Source: Elmis aenea
Lineage: Eukaryota; Arthropoda; Insecta; Coleoptera; Elmidae
Length of the DNA stretch: 64,000 nt
NCBI GenBank assembly: GCA_947652605.1
Contig: OX393576.1
Coordinates: forward strand, 47,034,966-47,098,965
Reading direction: 5' to 3'
Shown: positions 47,161-60,110 of the stretch, one piece after another
How positions within the stretch are numbered: the first letter of the stretch is position 1
Layout: each line of letters starts with the position of its first letter
The notes under the pieces: model-generated
What the model was told of the DNA's origin: nothing
Seen by the model: only the letters and a program-made list of their open reading frames with translations
Databases searched by the model: none
Program-made: the position numbers and the translations under genes

Positions 47161-47349
47161 AATATATACAGGGTGTTGTATTTAAAATTTCAAAGTTTGT
47201 CCGTTTCCGGTTGAACCGGAAGTCGCATTGCAACTTTAATATTTTGATCGAATCCGAAAAATACTATAACGCTTAGATACAAAATTTCATTGTTATATCT
47301 GCAACAGTATTCCAGATATTTGTCTGATACCATACTTTTGCGCATACCT

Positions 47350-48799
47350 TTAAGAAAGTTTCACAACTTTTTTCTAGAAAATTCTTAAGACTGTGAAAAC
47401 TTGTGGATCAATTCAATTGGCTGTAAGTAGTAAATCTGTTGACCCCGCACCTTTCATCCGCATGCATATATTAATTAAAAATACCCTTTGCCGCTTTATT
47501 AAAAATGTTTAAATCGTTATCGCAAATGAAATTTTTGCATCGTTTTTACTGACAGCGCCAGATACAGACACGGGGTTGATGGACGTCGCATTTACTTTAA
47601 ATAGCCGTAATTCGTTTGCTAAATCACGAATTGTAGGAAGGCGCCCGTTAAATTTTCATTTTTTAACACCGATTTACATTAATGTTGCGATAAAATTATC
47701 ACGTATATACTTGATTAAGTTATAACTGTAAATAATAAGAATAATTTTAGTAGAGAGTTCATTTACTTCAAACTTGAAGTTCTTTGCTAGATTAATCCTG
47801 CATAATTTCATTTAAAACGTCTCGTGACAAGAATATGAAGTTATTATGAACCGGCACGTTCGCACTTAGTTGTGTGTATATATTACAGCTGCAAATACTA
47901 TAGTACAGCTCTCACGACGACATTAATTTCTTAAGTTTTATCTGACCTAAATTATGTGGTGAAATGTATCATCTTAAGGTTAGGCGAACACAACGCAGTG
48001 GAGAGTTAAGTTGGATAAAATCGCTGAAATTACGTTTTACAGCAACTTTGTTATTCGTTTCAGCAAAATATAACGCAGACGTCTTAATTACTTTCCCCCA
48101 TCTCATTAACAAAAAGTAAAACCTTGCTGTTGGCACAATGCTAGCGGTGAAATAAATTTTTTCGTAAAAAATAAGGTAAAAAATGTCCAGGACTAGGAGA
48201 AAAGCTGTAACAGTAATACCACTTTTCAAATCTTTGGTGTTGCCCTAGAGTTGTTTTGGTTTATGTCACATGAAGATCGTTTCGAGAAAATCGACTCTAA
48301 AATCTCTGTTTTTATGAGACTATTTAAAAGAAATATTTATGCGTTTAATTTTTATGAACAACCTAGCTGTAAATTAATACATTATCCAAATTATAAATTT
48401 ACAATTATGAAATGTTGTACGCTGATTGTTACTTTTTTGCATAAGCTTGTTTTACGTGTATATTATTTTAATAGTATTAAGATTATAACTTAGGTTTATT
48501 TAGATTACAATAACTTTAATACCGTAAAACGGGTTAAGAATGTAAGTGACGGGATGAGAATGTGACAAAGCGAAATTTCCCTTCAATCGCTTCTAGTCGG
48601 AGATTTGTAAAAGTTAGTAACTACATATCGCCGCAAGAAAATTATGTTTGTGAGATCCCAGGGTTGGCACTTCTACATATGTATATTTTTTTTTAAATCA
48701 CGTGATCTTCAGTGGGAAAGGAATTTTGTTGTAGTTAGTTGTTTTTCGCATTTTACGCCTATCGTGTTTGTGTTGTATTGGTGCAAGTTCAGCTAAGTG
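47350..48799. other. AT-rich stretch without a recognisable gene
   Basis: Nothing supported. Frames at 47969-48229 (minus) and 48251-48493 (plus) lack domains. Confidence 0.45.
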
Positions 48800-48801
48800 T
48801 A

Positions 48802-49980
48802 CAGGGTGGCATATTTTCGATGCCTATACAGGGTATCTCGATTATTATCAGAGATAGAAAAAAACTAAGCACGTAGTCTTGATTTATTTTTTCGAGAGAA
48901 ATTCATTGGCGTAAACGATTTTTGATATCTTTTTTAATTTTCGAAATATAGCCAAAAACCGATTTTTGGCACTTTTCAAAAATGTTAAATATCTCGCTTA
49001 AACGAAAAGATAAAAAAAAAACTTTAAAGACATTTTTGGCATGTTTTGTCCTTAATAAGATAGCGATGTTCAATTGTTTTTTACTCATATCAATACCGAT
49101 ATATTACACCTAACTTTCTTATTTTAAATGGCAACCATAAGCAGATTACATATTTTTGAAAAGCGCAAAAAATGAGTTTTCGATTCATGTTAAAGCCAAC
49201 TATGGTTGCCATTTAAAATAAGAAAGGTAGGTGTAATATATCGGTATTCGTATGAGTAAAATACAATCGAACATCGCTATCTTATTAAGCACAAAAAACC
49301 ATGCCAAAAATGTTTTTAAAGTTTTTTTTTTTATCTTTTCGTTTAAGCGAGATATTTAACATTTTTGAAAAGTACCAGAAATGATGTTGCCTATATTTCG
49401 AGTATTAAAAAAGACATAAAAAATGTTAAATATCTCGGTTAAGCGAAAAGATAAAGAAAAACTTTAAAGACATTTTTGGCATGGTTTTTTGTCCTTAATA
49501 AGGTAGCGATGTTCATTTTTTTTACTCAAACAAATATTGATATATTACACCTAACTTTCTTATTTTAAAAGGCAACCATAGTTGGCTTTGACATGAATCG
49601 AAAACTTATTTTTTACGCTTTTCAAAAATATATAATTTGCTTATGGTTGCCGTTTAAAATAAGAAAGTTAGGTGCAATATATCGGTATTGAGATGAGTAA
49701 AAAACAATTAAACATCGCTATCTTATTAAGGACAAAAAACCATTCCAAAAATGTAATTTTTTTTTTGGATCTTTTCGTTTAAGCAAGATATTTGAGATTT
49801 TTGAAAATTGACGAAAATCTGTTTTTGGCTATATTTCGAAAATTAAAAAACACATCCAATAATCTGTTTACGCCAATGAATTTCTCTCGAAAAAATAAAT
49901 CGAGACTACGTACTTAGTTTTTTTCTATCTCTGATAATAACCGAGATACCCTGTATGGGCATCGAAAATAGGCCACCCTG
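48802..49980. mobile_element. 1.2 kb foldback element with alternating internal inverted repeats
   Basis: Ends CAGGGTGGCATATTTTCGAT and the reverse complement of CAGGGTGGCCTATTTTCGAT, flanked by TA (48800-48801, 49981-49982). A second CAGGGTATCTCG motif lies about 28 bases inside each end. The interior consists of one module (TTAAACGAAAAGAT, TGCCAAAAATG, AACATCGCTATCTTATTAAG, ATATTACACCTAACTTTCTT, GGTTGCCATTTAAAAT) repeated about four times in alternating orientation. No coding sequence. Confidence 0.85.
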
Positions 49981-49986
49981 TACAGT

Positions 49987-50730
49987 GTACAGGGTGAGCA
50001 AATTTCGATGTTTTAATAGGGAATCTCGGTAACTATAAGAGGTATCAAAAAACGGACCGCGCATCCTCGATCTCTCTTTTCGAGAAAAAGTTATTGGTGA
50101 AAACTAAAATTGGTTATCGTCTTTTGTTTTTGAGTAATAACTCGATTTTTCGACTTTTCGTTTTATGACCATGTCTCACCTGTTTATGAAATTAAACAAA
50201 AATAATTTTGACGTTCTTGAGGCACTTTTTTGATAAGAATGCAGTGGCGTAGACAATTTTCAAAAAAAAATCTTAATTCGAGTTGTGATATAAAGTTGTA
50301 TTATATTAAATAGGACCCAAAGTTGGCTATGACTTATTAAAATTTATTATTTTTTTGTCATTCCAAATATATAAGGGTTCATGTAGTTATTTTCAATAAT
50401 ATGTAAGTTGCGAAAGTTTTTTAGTTTTTTTTTTAAATTATGGTAGGCTCTGAAAACAAAAACAAAACAAGGTGTAAAACCTTTTAAAACTCATTTGGTT
50501 CAAGTTACGAAGGTTTTGTAGTTTGTTGTTGTAATAAACATTATAAATATATGAAAATAAGAAAACAACGATATAATCGGAATCTGTAGTATTGTAGTTT
50601 ATTTATTATTATAACAAAATGAAAACCTAATTTTACCGCTTCCCTTTAGGGGGGTGTAACTCCGACAAGAAATGTCTAAGAAAAAAAAAATCCTGCCAAT
50701 TTTTTTTGCAATAGTTAGAAACACCCTGTA
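49987..50730. mobile_element. composite of repeat ends, CAGGGTG to CACCCTGTA
   Basis: Starts TACAGGGTGAGCAAATTTCG directly after the previous element. Its right part (50590-50730, CCGCTTCCCTTTAGGGGGGT... ACACCCTGTA) matches the right end of the 4036-6673 element. 50380-50590 matches 4815-5030 inverted. The two ends are not reverse complements beyond CAGGGTG, so this is a mosaic. Confidence 0.6.
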
Positions 50731-50734
50731 TAAT

Positions 50735-51235
50735 ACAAAAACTAAAATTATATTGTAAACAAATAAATTACTATCGCCATGTATTATGTGAACTTAGCAA
50801 CGCAACTAACTATTAAAACTAAGAACAAAACTATTTCAGAATTGTATTATAAAAGTCTTAATCAACATCTGCCATATATTTTGACACAGACAATATATCC
50901 TTGTTTTTTCGTCATTTAAAGTAAATTTATGCCCGCATTATAGTATTTTCGGTGGATTAAATGTTTTTGATTTTTTCCCAGATGCGTTTGCAGATTCTCT
51001 ACACAAATTTATTTGACTATAGTCTTCATCAAATGTTATTCTGATTTTAATAAAGTAGTTGCTTTTAGAGTAAATTATTCGTTTAAATGGCGTGTTAGGC
51101 ATTTTATTTAAACAAAGACATTACGCTGCTTTAATATATATTAAAATAAAAATATTTTTTTACATCTGCACAATTTGCAATGGCCTTAGTGTTTGAAGTA
51201 GCAAAAGATATTTGAGCTATAAACTTTAACTACCT
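50735..51235. other. AT-rich stretch without a recognisable gene
   Basis: Nothing seen. Confidence 0.45.
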
Positions 51236-51239
51236 AACG

Positions 51240-51510
51240 CAGTTGCTTCTCCATTTTACTGTGATGGCATCCACTTCTTGTACAATTCATGTCCTGAAAA
51301 TGTTTGCTCGATGATATCATTGGTATCACATTCCTTTAAAATAAAATTGAAAAGAGTGGTACTTTTTACGCTGTTCCTGTTTTCAGAAAAACACGAATTT
51401 GGTCAGAAAATAATATGACCAATGTTATAGTTTTTAAAATGTTTTTTAGGGCACTGGTAATATTGTTATCAGCTCTTCCAGCTTCCCTTGGTGCCATAAC
51501 GCACAACAAA
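51240..51510 (-). pseudogene. possible DDE-like transposase fragment (uncertain)
   Basis: In shifting minus-strand frames there is a HIIF-x-NSCFSENRNSVKST segment, then LFNFILKECDTNDIIEQTFS, GHELYKK and VDAITVKWRSN. This recalls an insect multicopy protein with SDNCxGQNRN...LFNFILKECDxxxxIEQxFxxxGHTxMExDSxHxxIE blocks. Frameshifts and substitutions are extensive; the assignment rests on pattern memory only. Confidence 0.35.
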
Positions 51511-51514
51511 TAAT

Positions 51515-53170
51515 ATTATTAAGTTTTATTTACGTTTATGAAAAAAAAAACGCTTTTGGTAAAGCAAACACATTCTGTAAACCAACACAAGTAACGCAAA
51601 TATTGTTTGAAAGTTGATCCTTAACTGTTTTTTTATTTATAGTTATAGTTACAGTTATGTTTATATTTTGGATGAGGAAGAAATAAAACGCGAAACATGT
51701 AACTCATGGACATGAAAGAAATAAAACTACAATTTATCAATAGATTTTTTGGTACGGAACAGAGTTAACACTCAGAATTTTGTTATTAACTCATATTTTG
51801 GTTATATTAAGGATAGGGAACCCTTTTATTACAATCTTGATAATGATGTAAATTTTCAGGAAAATGGCGCATGGAATAAAATAACTCAGGCGATGACTAA
51901 TTTCTATTTCACCATATAGAGAAACATAAAATAAAATTGTATTTTGAATTGTCAACGGTTAGCGTAATCTTGACTTAAGATGTTCGTGATTCCAAACCAT
52001 CAGGAAGCCAAAATCTACAAAAAGGATAAAGCTAGGCGAGTGACAAGCTTAGTACAGATTACATGTAACAAATCTTAACTTTTACTCGCAGAAAAAAAAA
52101 GATATTACAACGTTAAGTCGATGCAATCTTAAAATGTGGTTTTAATAATGCAGCACTTTTTTGAAGAACCAGTGTTACACTTACATATTAGTTATTCAAA
52201 CTTGGTGATTAAAGATTATCAGATTTAAATGTTTTGTTTGAAGTAAACTAAATATGTTCATGTGGTTGTAATACTTTTAAATCGGCTTAGCGGATAATCA
52301 TATTGGTATTTCAGGTTGTGTGAGCGCTATAAACTTCCATGATTAATATTTGTTTACTTTAAATGTAATAAACTATATTTATTACCTTTGCTAGTTAGAC
52401 TAGATTTTCAAAGAAATCATTATAGATTCTTTTGTATCCGATGAAATATTGAAATATAAAACTTATATGTTGAGCTACACAAAGTTTTCCTTCGTTATTT
52501 TACAAATGTTTTTTTTACAGATTCAATAATATGAGAAACATGAGTTACCAACGCTATGTTATAATAAAGGTCTTTTAAAAAAATTTAATAGGTTGGACTT
52601 TGTTTGGTAAAAGCTACGGAATAATATAAAATTCTTCACATTTCAAGGATTTAAGTAATTTTACAAATACATTATGGAAAAAAAAAAAAAATTGACAGTT
52701 CTAATATATGCTATAGTACCTACGCAATCCAAAATGCACTATTTTTACAAGCTATTGATTTAAATATCTTTAACCCCAGCTTACACTAAACACATACATT
52801 TATAATTGTTTTAAGGCACTATCGAAAATTTGACTGTAATTGACTAATTTAACAGAATTTCTATCTTGTTTATGTTCTCATTCATAGCAAATTATATTTA
52901 TACATTTGTTATGTCCCGTATTATTGAAAGACTTTTAATTTTACAGAATCATCCGTAAAAAAGTTACAGTTGCCAAGTTACTCTCGACACATCAAACACG
53001 GATGAACGTCGCTAAGGAATGCAGGAGGAGGTAATCTGCGAATCTAAAGGAAAACAGAAATTCCAATGAGATTGAAGCTTAAGAGAACTCGAGTGGGGAA
53101 ACACAAAAAGGTTTTAAAGTTAATGTTTTGATGCATGAAGACTTTCAAAGGTTAGAACGTTACACACTTG
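51515..53170. other. AT-rich stretch without a recognisable gene
   Basis: No domains, no terminal repeats noticed. Confidence 0.45.
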
Positions 53171-53179
53171 ATCTAGCAT

Positions 53180-53600
53180 GTACAAATAGCATAATAAAGC
53201 AGAACAGCTGGACCAAGTACAAAATATTATGCAATTAATGAAGCAATAGTCTTAAATAAGGAATTAAGCATACAAGCAAAGCTTATACAATATAAGAGTA
53301 AATATTTATCCACTCTAGCATATGGATCAGGAAGTTGGACTAGACAGGACAAAACTAGAAGCAAAGTAACAGCAGACAAAACGAAATATTTGAAAAGTCT
53401 GATAAGGAGACAAAACCAGACCGTGAAGATATACATCAATTAGGAAAAAATTGATCTAGAACCATTAATACTTGAGGTAGAGAAGAGATAATTAAAATAT
53501 TACGGGCATACAGTGAGAATGATCTAAAATAGAAATGGAAGAAGGAAATAAGATTACTAAAACAGCTCATAATTATACAAGAGCAAATATGTATCCACCT
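53180..53600 (+). pseudogene. LINE ORF2 fragment 1
   Basis: One frame reads YKSKYLSTLAYGSGSWTRQD, then KTKYLKSLIRRQNQTVKIYI and EPLILEVEKR-stop-LKYYGHTVRM. This is the thumb and C-terminal part of a LINE RT (STLxYGxExW...ExKxLRR...QLxYYGHxxRM). Interrupted by stops. Confidence 0.6.
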
Positions 53601-53605
53601 TAATA

Positions 53606-54144
53606 CAGGTTGTCACACAAAAAACGCCACAAGCTGTAACTCTGTTATTTGTGGTCCGATTTTGGTGAACAAAAAACTAAATGAAATGTCTCCTCAAATA
53701 CTATAAACTGAATTGGATTTCATTTTTTTTCAAGGTCAACTTAAATGTCAAACGATAGTCAATTTTTTTTGTTACTAAATCTGCTAGACATTATTTTTCT
53801 GAATTCAATGATGTAATCATAAGTTAACTTTAGTGCTAAACTAATAAGAAATAAAAAATAAAAGTTTAATTAAAATAGGTTAGGTTTCACAAAATTTTCA
53901 AGCGTGCCGTGAAAAACAAAAAAATCTTAATCAACAAATATCATTTAAATACCACACTGACGGTGTGTAATTGGTGCCATTTGGAAAAAAAAATTGACTA
54001 TCGTTGGACATTTAAGTTGACCTTGAAAAAAATTAAAATCCAATTCAGTTTATAGTATTTGAGGAGACATTTCATTTAGTTTTTTGTTCACCAAAATCGG
54101 ACCACAAATAACGGAGTTACAGCTTGCGGCATTTTTTGTGTGAT
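53606..54144. mobile_element. palindromic MITE inserted in LINE fragment 2
   Basis: The left arm begins GTTGTCACACAAAAAACGCC and the right arm is its near reverse complement ending TTTTTTGTGTGA; arms run about 170 bases. The outermost TACAGGG survives on the left only as TACAGG and is lost on the right. LINE sequence resumes on both sides (STL before, MDQKV... after), compared with fragment 1, where it is continuous. A half copy lies in the piggyBac element at 56232. Confidence 0.8.
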
Positions 54145-54545
54145 CATGGATCAGAAAGTTAGATTACACAGGGCGAAACTAGAAGCAAATTAATAGCAGA
54201 GGAAATGATATATTTGATAAGATTGACAGGAAGAACTAAGAAAAACGTGTGAAAAATACAACAATAAGGAAAAATGTACGCTCGTTACTACCAGTAATAT
54301 AAGTATGATACATTAAGCGAAAAATAGACCATTAAAATGGTACAGGCATACAGTGAGAATAATTAGTGTAGATAGATATCCTAGACAAGTGTTAGAAGCG
54401 ACACCAAAAGGTAAATGAAGTAGAGGAGAAGCTTGGAATGAAAAATAGAAGTAGAGGTAAAGACCTAAGACAAGTCAAACGAATGGCTGCTGACCGTGAC
54501 TAGTTACAAAAATGAGTAAAGGACTCGATTAATTAGGGCATGAGG
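54145..54545 (+). pseudogene. LINE ORF2 fragment 2, 3' part
   Basis: Continues LINE fragment 2 after the MITE: MDQKVRLHRAKLEAN, LKWYRHTVRIISVDRYPRQV, LEATPKGK, then GKDLRQVKRMAADRD, the typical end of insect LINE ORF2. It begins with the residues expected from fragment 1 (ATG GAT CAG), so fragments 1 and 2 are two copies of one family in tandem. Confidence 0.62.
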
Positions 54546-54559
54546 AACAAAGAAAAGAA

Positions 54560-55665
54560 AAACATTTAATGATTTAAAATTCACAACGTTGGGTGTAATA
54601 TTATGCAGCTTGTTTGTACATCAAATAGATATAAGTTAGCGCAGAGAAGCACAAAAAGTGATCAACCTAAAAATAATATTGTGTAAGGTATAAAAAAGTT
54701 TCGATACATTTCCACAACGTACCAATTGACTGCTGAAATAATTAGTATTCGGCGTTCGTTTTAACGAATTGATGTTAAGGTCGAAATTTTAATGTTTCAT
54801 TGGACCGCAAACAATGCTTTATTTTGCCATAAAACGTGACATTGCTAATTTTCGAGATATAGCGCATAACGGCTACTGGAAATTTCTTATTTTATTTACT
54901 TATAAAAATTAAAAAAAATAATTTAATATTCTTTTCTTATAAGACCTAACTCAAACACAACAAAGGGGTTTATTGTTTTTATATTAATAACACGCAACTT
55001 TGGATTTTTTGATAAATGTGCAGGTTTGTTAATTTGTAAAATTATTTATCAGTTACGTTTTTTTTTTTAAATTGCAAATGCGAATTAAATTGAAGATGCA
55101 TTTTAATTTTGCAAAGTTTTTGCTTTACATACTATTTATACAGTTGGATATTTCACAGCATTAATCAGATACAGAAAAGCTTAATATTATTCTGAATATT
55201 TAGATTACTTAAAAGTTTTAGTTATATTTAGAACAAATTAAAATACAAGAGCGAGTTGTCAAAATCGTACTATTTAAGGTATGTTTATTGTATTGTATTA
55301 TTTGATGCTAATTTGTAAGCAAGTTAATATTCTTAAGTCCAGCCTTATGTTTAAACACCTTAGTTGCCTACAAGGATTTTACCACATATTGTAAAAGGTA
55401 CGATTCGGGTAACAGCTCCTCCTTATAATACTTTTTGAAAATAGGATTTGGTAAGAATAGTTATGAAAAATATGGTTAACAAACGCTTTCTCTCATTAAT
55501 GTATGTTTAGTTAATTATAAATTTTTAAAAAGTGTTATAAACAAGATGAAATCTGCAAGTTTGTGGTCTATTTAGCTACTTATTTATTTGATTATTTAAT
55601 TTATTAAATATATCTATTAATCTTGACTTCGCTCATATTCAGTAACTTAAAAAAAAATGAGGTAC
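54560..55665. other. AT-rich stretch without a recognisable gene
   Basis: A TTTTCGAGATATAGCG phrase near 54850 resembles foldback-family text; otherwise nothing. Confidence 0.4.
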
Positions 55666-55672
55666 TATTTAA

Positions 55673-56927
55673 CCCTAGGTTTACCATTGAGGTACCCGGG
55701 TAACATTTTCGTTTTAACTGATTTGATTTTTTGTGTTCGGGGCGATTTGGGAGCCTGAACGTCTCTGACATCTTAAATCTACAATCTACATGTTGTACAC
55801 ATAATGTAAAAAATTAAAATGAATTGCGTTTTTAGATTTTTAGTAAAATCATTTTGAATTATTTTTATACGCCGTTTACCGTTAGGGTACCCGGGTACTA
55901 AACGTTATGTACAAGGCGCCGCGTCGCGCGGCTTGGTATTTGAGCTGTCGGACGCTTTTTTCGTTAGTTTTGACTCTGTTGCGAGTAAAAATTCAGTTTC
56001 AATGAAGTTAGATTAGCGAAGTGAACAATAATTAGTTTTGTAATTATTATGCATAACGAAGTAGCTGGACCATCAAACGCAACAGTTGCCATGGTATGTT
56101 GTTTGTTTTTTTGAAATAGATTTCATGTATTTATTCCATCCTTAGTAAAAGCAGACTTGGCATGGCGATGGTGACAATAAAAGCGTTCCCGGGAACTCGA
56201 AACGTATGGCATTACGGGAACGGTATGCATACAGGGTGTCACACAAAAAACGCCACAAACTGTAACTCCGTTGTTTGTGGTCCGATTTTGGTGAACAAAA
56301 AAGTAAATGAAATTGCTCCTCAAATACTATAAACTGAACTGGATTTCATTTTTTTTTCTTTCTAGTTGAACTTAAATGTCAAACAGTAGTCATTTTTTTT
56401 TTCAAATAGCACCATCTATTTTATACATCTGGTAGACACTTTTTTCTGAATACAATGATGTAATCATAAGTTAATTTTAGTGCAAAACTAATAAGAAATA
56501 AAAAATAAAAGTTTAACTAAAATAGGTTAGGTTTCACAAAATTTTCAAGCGTGCCGTGGAAAAAAAAACTTAATCAACAAATGTCATTTAAACGTCAGTG
56601 TGGTATTTAATAGTTGCTTTTAGTTGTTTTTTAATAATTTTAATTGTAATATTTTAGAATGATAAATTTTTTTGAATAAAAATGTTTTTAAATAATAAGT
56701 TGAATAATAAATGTTTATGAATAACAAATGTTGAATAACAAATGTTTTTGAATAATAAATGTTCTAGATTAATAAATTTTATACAATAATAAATATTTTG
56801 CTAAATGAAAATCGAGGCAATTATAGTATCATTTGAAAAATACTATATTTTCATCACAAAATAAATGAAAGTACCCGGGTACCTTAACGGTAAACGAAGG
56901 GTGAAAAATTTAACGGTAAACCTAGGG
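55673..56927 (+). mobile_element. piggyBac element, internally deleted, 1.26 kb
   Basis: Flanked by TTAA on both sides (55669-55672, 56928-56931). The perfect 13 bp terminal repeats are CCCTAGGTTTACC and its reverse complement. GGTACCCGGGTA occurs inside both ends (about 55692, 55888 and 56875), matching the subterminal repeats of piggyBac. After a GC-rich leader (55915-56050), an ATG at 56050 opens MHNEVAGPSNATVAM and meets a GTATGTT donor-like site; the transposase body is gone. Confidence 0.88.
56232..56610. mobile_element. half of a CAGGGTGTCACAC MITE nested in the piggyBac element
   Basis: CAGGGTGTCACACAAAAAAC, preceded by TA, starts a stretch matching the left arm of the 53606-54144 MITE through AAGCGTGCCGTG and ATCAACAAATGTCATTTAAA. 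The opposite arm is absent. Confidence 0.72.
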
Positions 56928-56934
56928 TTAAGTG

Positions 56935-57740
56935 ACTGGCATTACCGAATTATTGTAGTAAAATTTAAATAATAAAAAGTATTAGGACATAACTTTAATT
57001 AACTTTGATCGATCTTCTAAGAATTTGAAACAACTTAGGCACAATAAAATTTGATATGTAAGTTACTCTCATCCGCAAGAAGTAATAAAATAGATATTGC
57101 CTTCGTATTCGAGTCGTATAATGTTTTTTATTGCAGAAACATGCGTTATACAAATCAAAACGTTTGATAAAAAAATTTATACAAAGTTAAAAGAATACAT
57201 GTTTTATTTTTAGAAAATAACCTTTTAATTAAAATCAAATCTTAGTTGGCCAGAAGGAAATTGTGTTTTTAACGAATCGGAAACAATAAATCTAACTCTG
57301 ATTTGAGATTCTGCATTATCTCGTGTTCTGCGCTGTTCAACAAGTAATGGTTTGTATTTACGCTCAAAAACACACTAGAAATTGTTGTTGATGTAACCAT
57401 AATGCATCATAGCACTTAAAAAAATCTTAATTTTTTAAAAATAAATAAACGTCTTGAGATTCTAGAAAGAAAAACATCGACTTTAATTAAAGACTGCTAC
57501 ATTGTTTATTTTAACATAAGAAACATAAGGATCTCGAAAAGCGTTGGAGATACAAGGATGGTTAAGTTCGCAAGAAATTGGGTTTTACATCTTACTCAAA
57601 ATCTTATGAATATTGCACCTAATTCCTGAAAATTATGTTAAATATGAACAGTATGTAGAAATGTACCTACTGTTAAAACTTTCTTTTCCGGTTTTTCTAA
57701 AATACTTAAGCAATAAAGAAGATTAGCAAAAACCGAAGAA
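56935..57740. other. AT-rich stretch without a recognisable gene
   Basis: Nothing seen apart from the repeat copy that follows. Confidence 0.4.
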
Positions 57741-57744
57741 CACA

Positions 57745-57860
57745 AACCCTGAAGGTGTTGGTAAAATAAACCAACCAAACATTTCGGATGTTTAGTAAAA
57801 CAATAATAAACCTGTTTGAAAACCAGTAAACCATCGTTTAATTTAACCTTATAATTTAAG
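57745..57860 (+). repeat. second copy of the hammerhead-like repeat
   Basis: Reads ACCCTGAAGGTGTTGGTAAA, ATAAACCAACCAAACATTTC and GG, then AATAAACCTGTTTGAAAACC and a TCGTTTA...TTTAACC tail matching the copy at 35699-35903. Here the stem GTTGGT/ACCAAC pairs perfectly around AAAATAA, while the core has drifted (CTGAAGG, CAAAC). Flanking duplication not found. Confidence 0.55.
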
Positions 57861-57864
57861 TAAT

Positions 57865-60110
57865 TTTTATAAAGTATCGTTATAAGTTATAATAAGTTTA
57901 TTCAAGTATTTTGTAATTATCATTAATGTTCATAAAATACATAAGTACCTAGTTAGTTAGTACAATCATCAGTACATTTTGAAATATAAATATAAGTATT
58001 TCATATAAAAGTTTATTCATGTATTGAATCATTGTCATTAACAGGAGTGATGAATAACTGTGGTAAATTGAGAGCATATGAGAAAGCAAATCCTTCATAC
58101 TGTAGTAACAGGACGAGCACCTATGTATTAAAGATCCATTTCTATTTGTAAATAATGTTTTGGTCTTACTCTTTATGGTGACAAATCCAAAGAAATTACA
58201 AGTAAAATGTTTATAGACAACAATACCATACATTTTTCAATTGAAAGCAGCTCATTTTTCGCAAAAAGTTATGCCACTTTTAAAATAAACGGCTCGTAAG
58301 CTATTAGTTTTGTTTTGAACGTTGTTAATAACCGATAATGCGATCCCAATCGCAACTGTATATCTGTTTTTTTGTTGTATTAACTGAAACTCCGACAACT
58401 AAGAGCATAAAAATTCAACACGGCGTCTATTAAAAAGGTGACTATGAAAAACCAAGTAGGCTGTAACGATTTTAACAGCGCTATCCAATTAAGACCTAAG
58501 ACAATTTTAAATTTTTGCTGTTATTAATACATTTTTTTATAAATATAAGTTCAAATTAAAAATTTTTAGATTTTTCAGACTGTATCAGAAAATGGACACA
58601 ATTTGCACATTTTCAATCAAGATTATTCTCAAGCGGGTACAAAAACTTCTTTGTTAATTTAACCATCTATATTTAACGGTTTCTAAGATTTCCGTGTTCT
58701 TCTTGTTGCATCATAGAACCTGTAAATGCGTGCCAAATACCGTGATTAGATTTTAAAAGAAAATTTAATATCGAAGGATCAAAAAAGTTATACCACAGCA
58801 GACTCAACCAATATATTTTGATTGATGATCCACTGATCAATAAATAAAACAAAATTTTTCTCGAATGTTATGGGCAATCGTTTTTTATATTAAAGTAACA
58901 TATTTGATTACGACCACGTTGGTAAGCAAGAGAGGAAGATAATTCAACAAACTTAGCTTACAAAGTCGTTAACTTTAACTACCTGAAATTCGACACTATT
59001 GTGGCGTCAGTTTTTTTACTTCCTGAGAGTGTTATACGGTGGATATTTCTGACATCAAAAATGTCTTGGATAGCGAAGTATAAAATTATACTTGTAAAAT
59101 GAATTTTCAATGCGTTCATCTACAAGAAAACCGAGAAAAAAAAAATTTGACTACACCATTAAAAAAACATATATGTATTTATGATGATGGAAAGTATATG
59201 GAAATCAATTCTTTAAGGTGCTATGTAAATTTACAGCATCTAATACAATTTCCGATTAAAGCGGATGCCCGCTGTGAATGTAAAATTCATGTTAAAGGAA
59301 AGAATTTCTTAATTAAGGTCAAGTTCTGTTCTGTGTAAACAGTGGCATTTGCGCTAAAATATTTTTACCTTCAAATTTTTTTGTGGACTAGTATGCTAAA
59401 ACTTTGTTTTTAAAATTATACATCACGACGGTCAACCAACATAAAAATTTTAAATGTCAATATGAAAATTAATTTAGTAAGTATGGGGATAAAACTAATA
59501 GTAAGTTTATTTGATAAATTTGATATTAACCCCTTTAGGGCGTGTACGAACTCAGATCGTTGATGATTTTAGTGCGTTAAGTGGTAAAGACGAACTTACT
59601 TCTTCCTCACAGAATGACTTATTTTATTATGTAGGTAAGTATTGCACGAATTCCGTACCAGAACTCGTACGTGATTTTGTTATTATTTGGTAAAAGACGG
59701 ACTCATGTCGTTCGTCGGTAAATGTCATTTCTTTAGACATAACCTCAATTTTCTTTTGTTATTTTACCTATGGAATTTGAGAAATTATTGTTTCTCACAA
59801 GTTTATTTGCTAAAGAATATTTTTAAAACAACAAAGAAACAATGCTTTGGCATTTGTTAAAACAGAAAAAAACATTTGAATAAATTCTTTACATATTTTT
59901 TACGATTTTTATCAACACGTATAATTAATAAAATTTTTCAAATATACGCCATAGGTTTGACTTTTTTATATTTTTTGTAACAATTTAAACATATCCATAC
60001 AATTTTACTACAAACTTTTATAATCACACAATTAATACAACTTTGTTTTATTATAAATTAATATTATATTGTACTCATATAATCTGTGATTTAAATTGAT
60101 ATTTAAAAAA
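57865..60110. other. AT-rich stretch without a confident gene
   Basis: The frames at 57949-58233 (minus), 59099-59338 (plus) and 59511-59693 (plus) show no domain. The 59099 frame is the most codon-like (MNFQCVHLQENREKK start) but cannot be assigned. Confidence 0.4.

Noticed and set aside
47969..48493. Divergent small genes at 47969-48229 and 48251-48493
   Set aside because: No domain, no codon signal, AT-rich hydrophobic translations.
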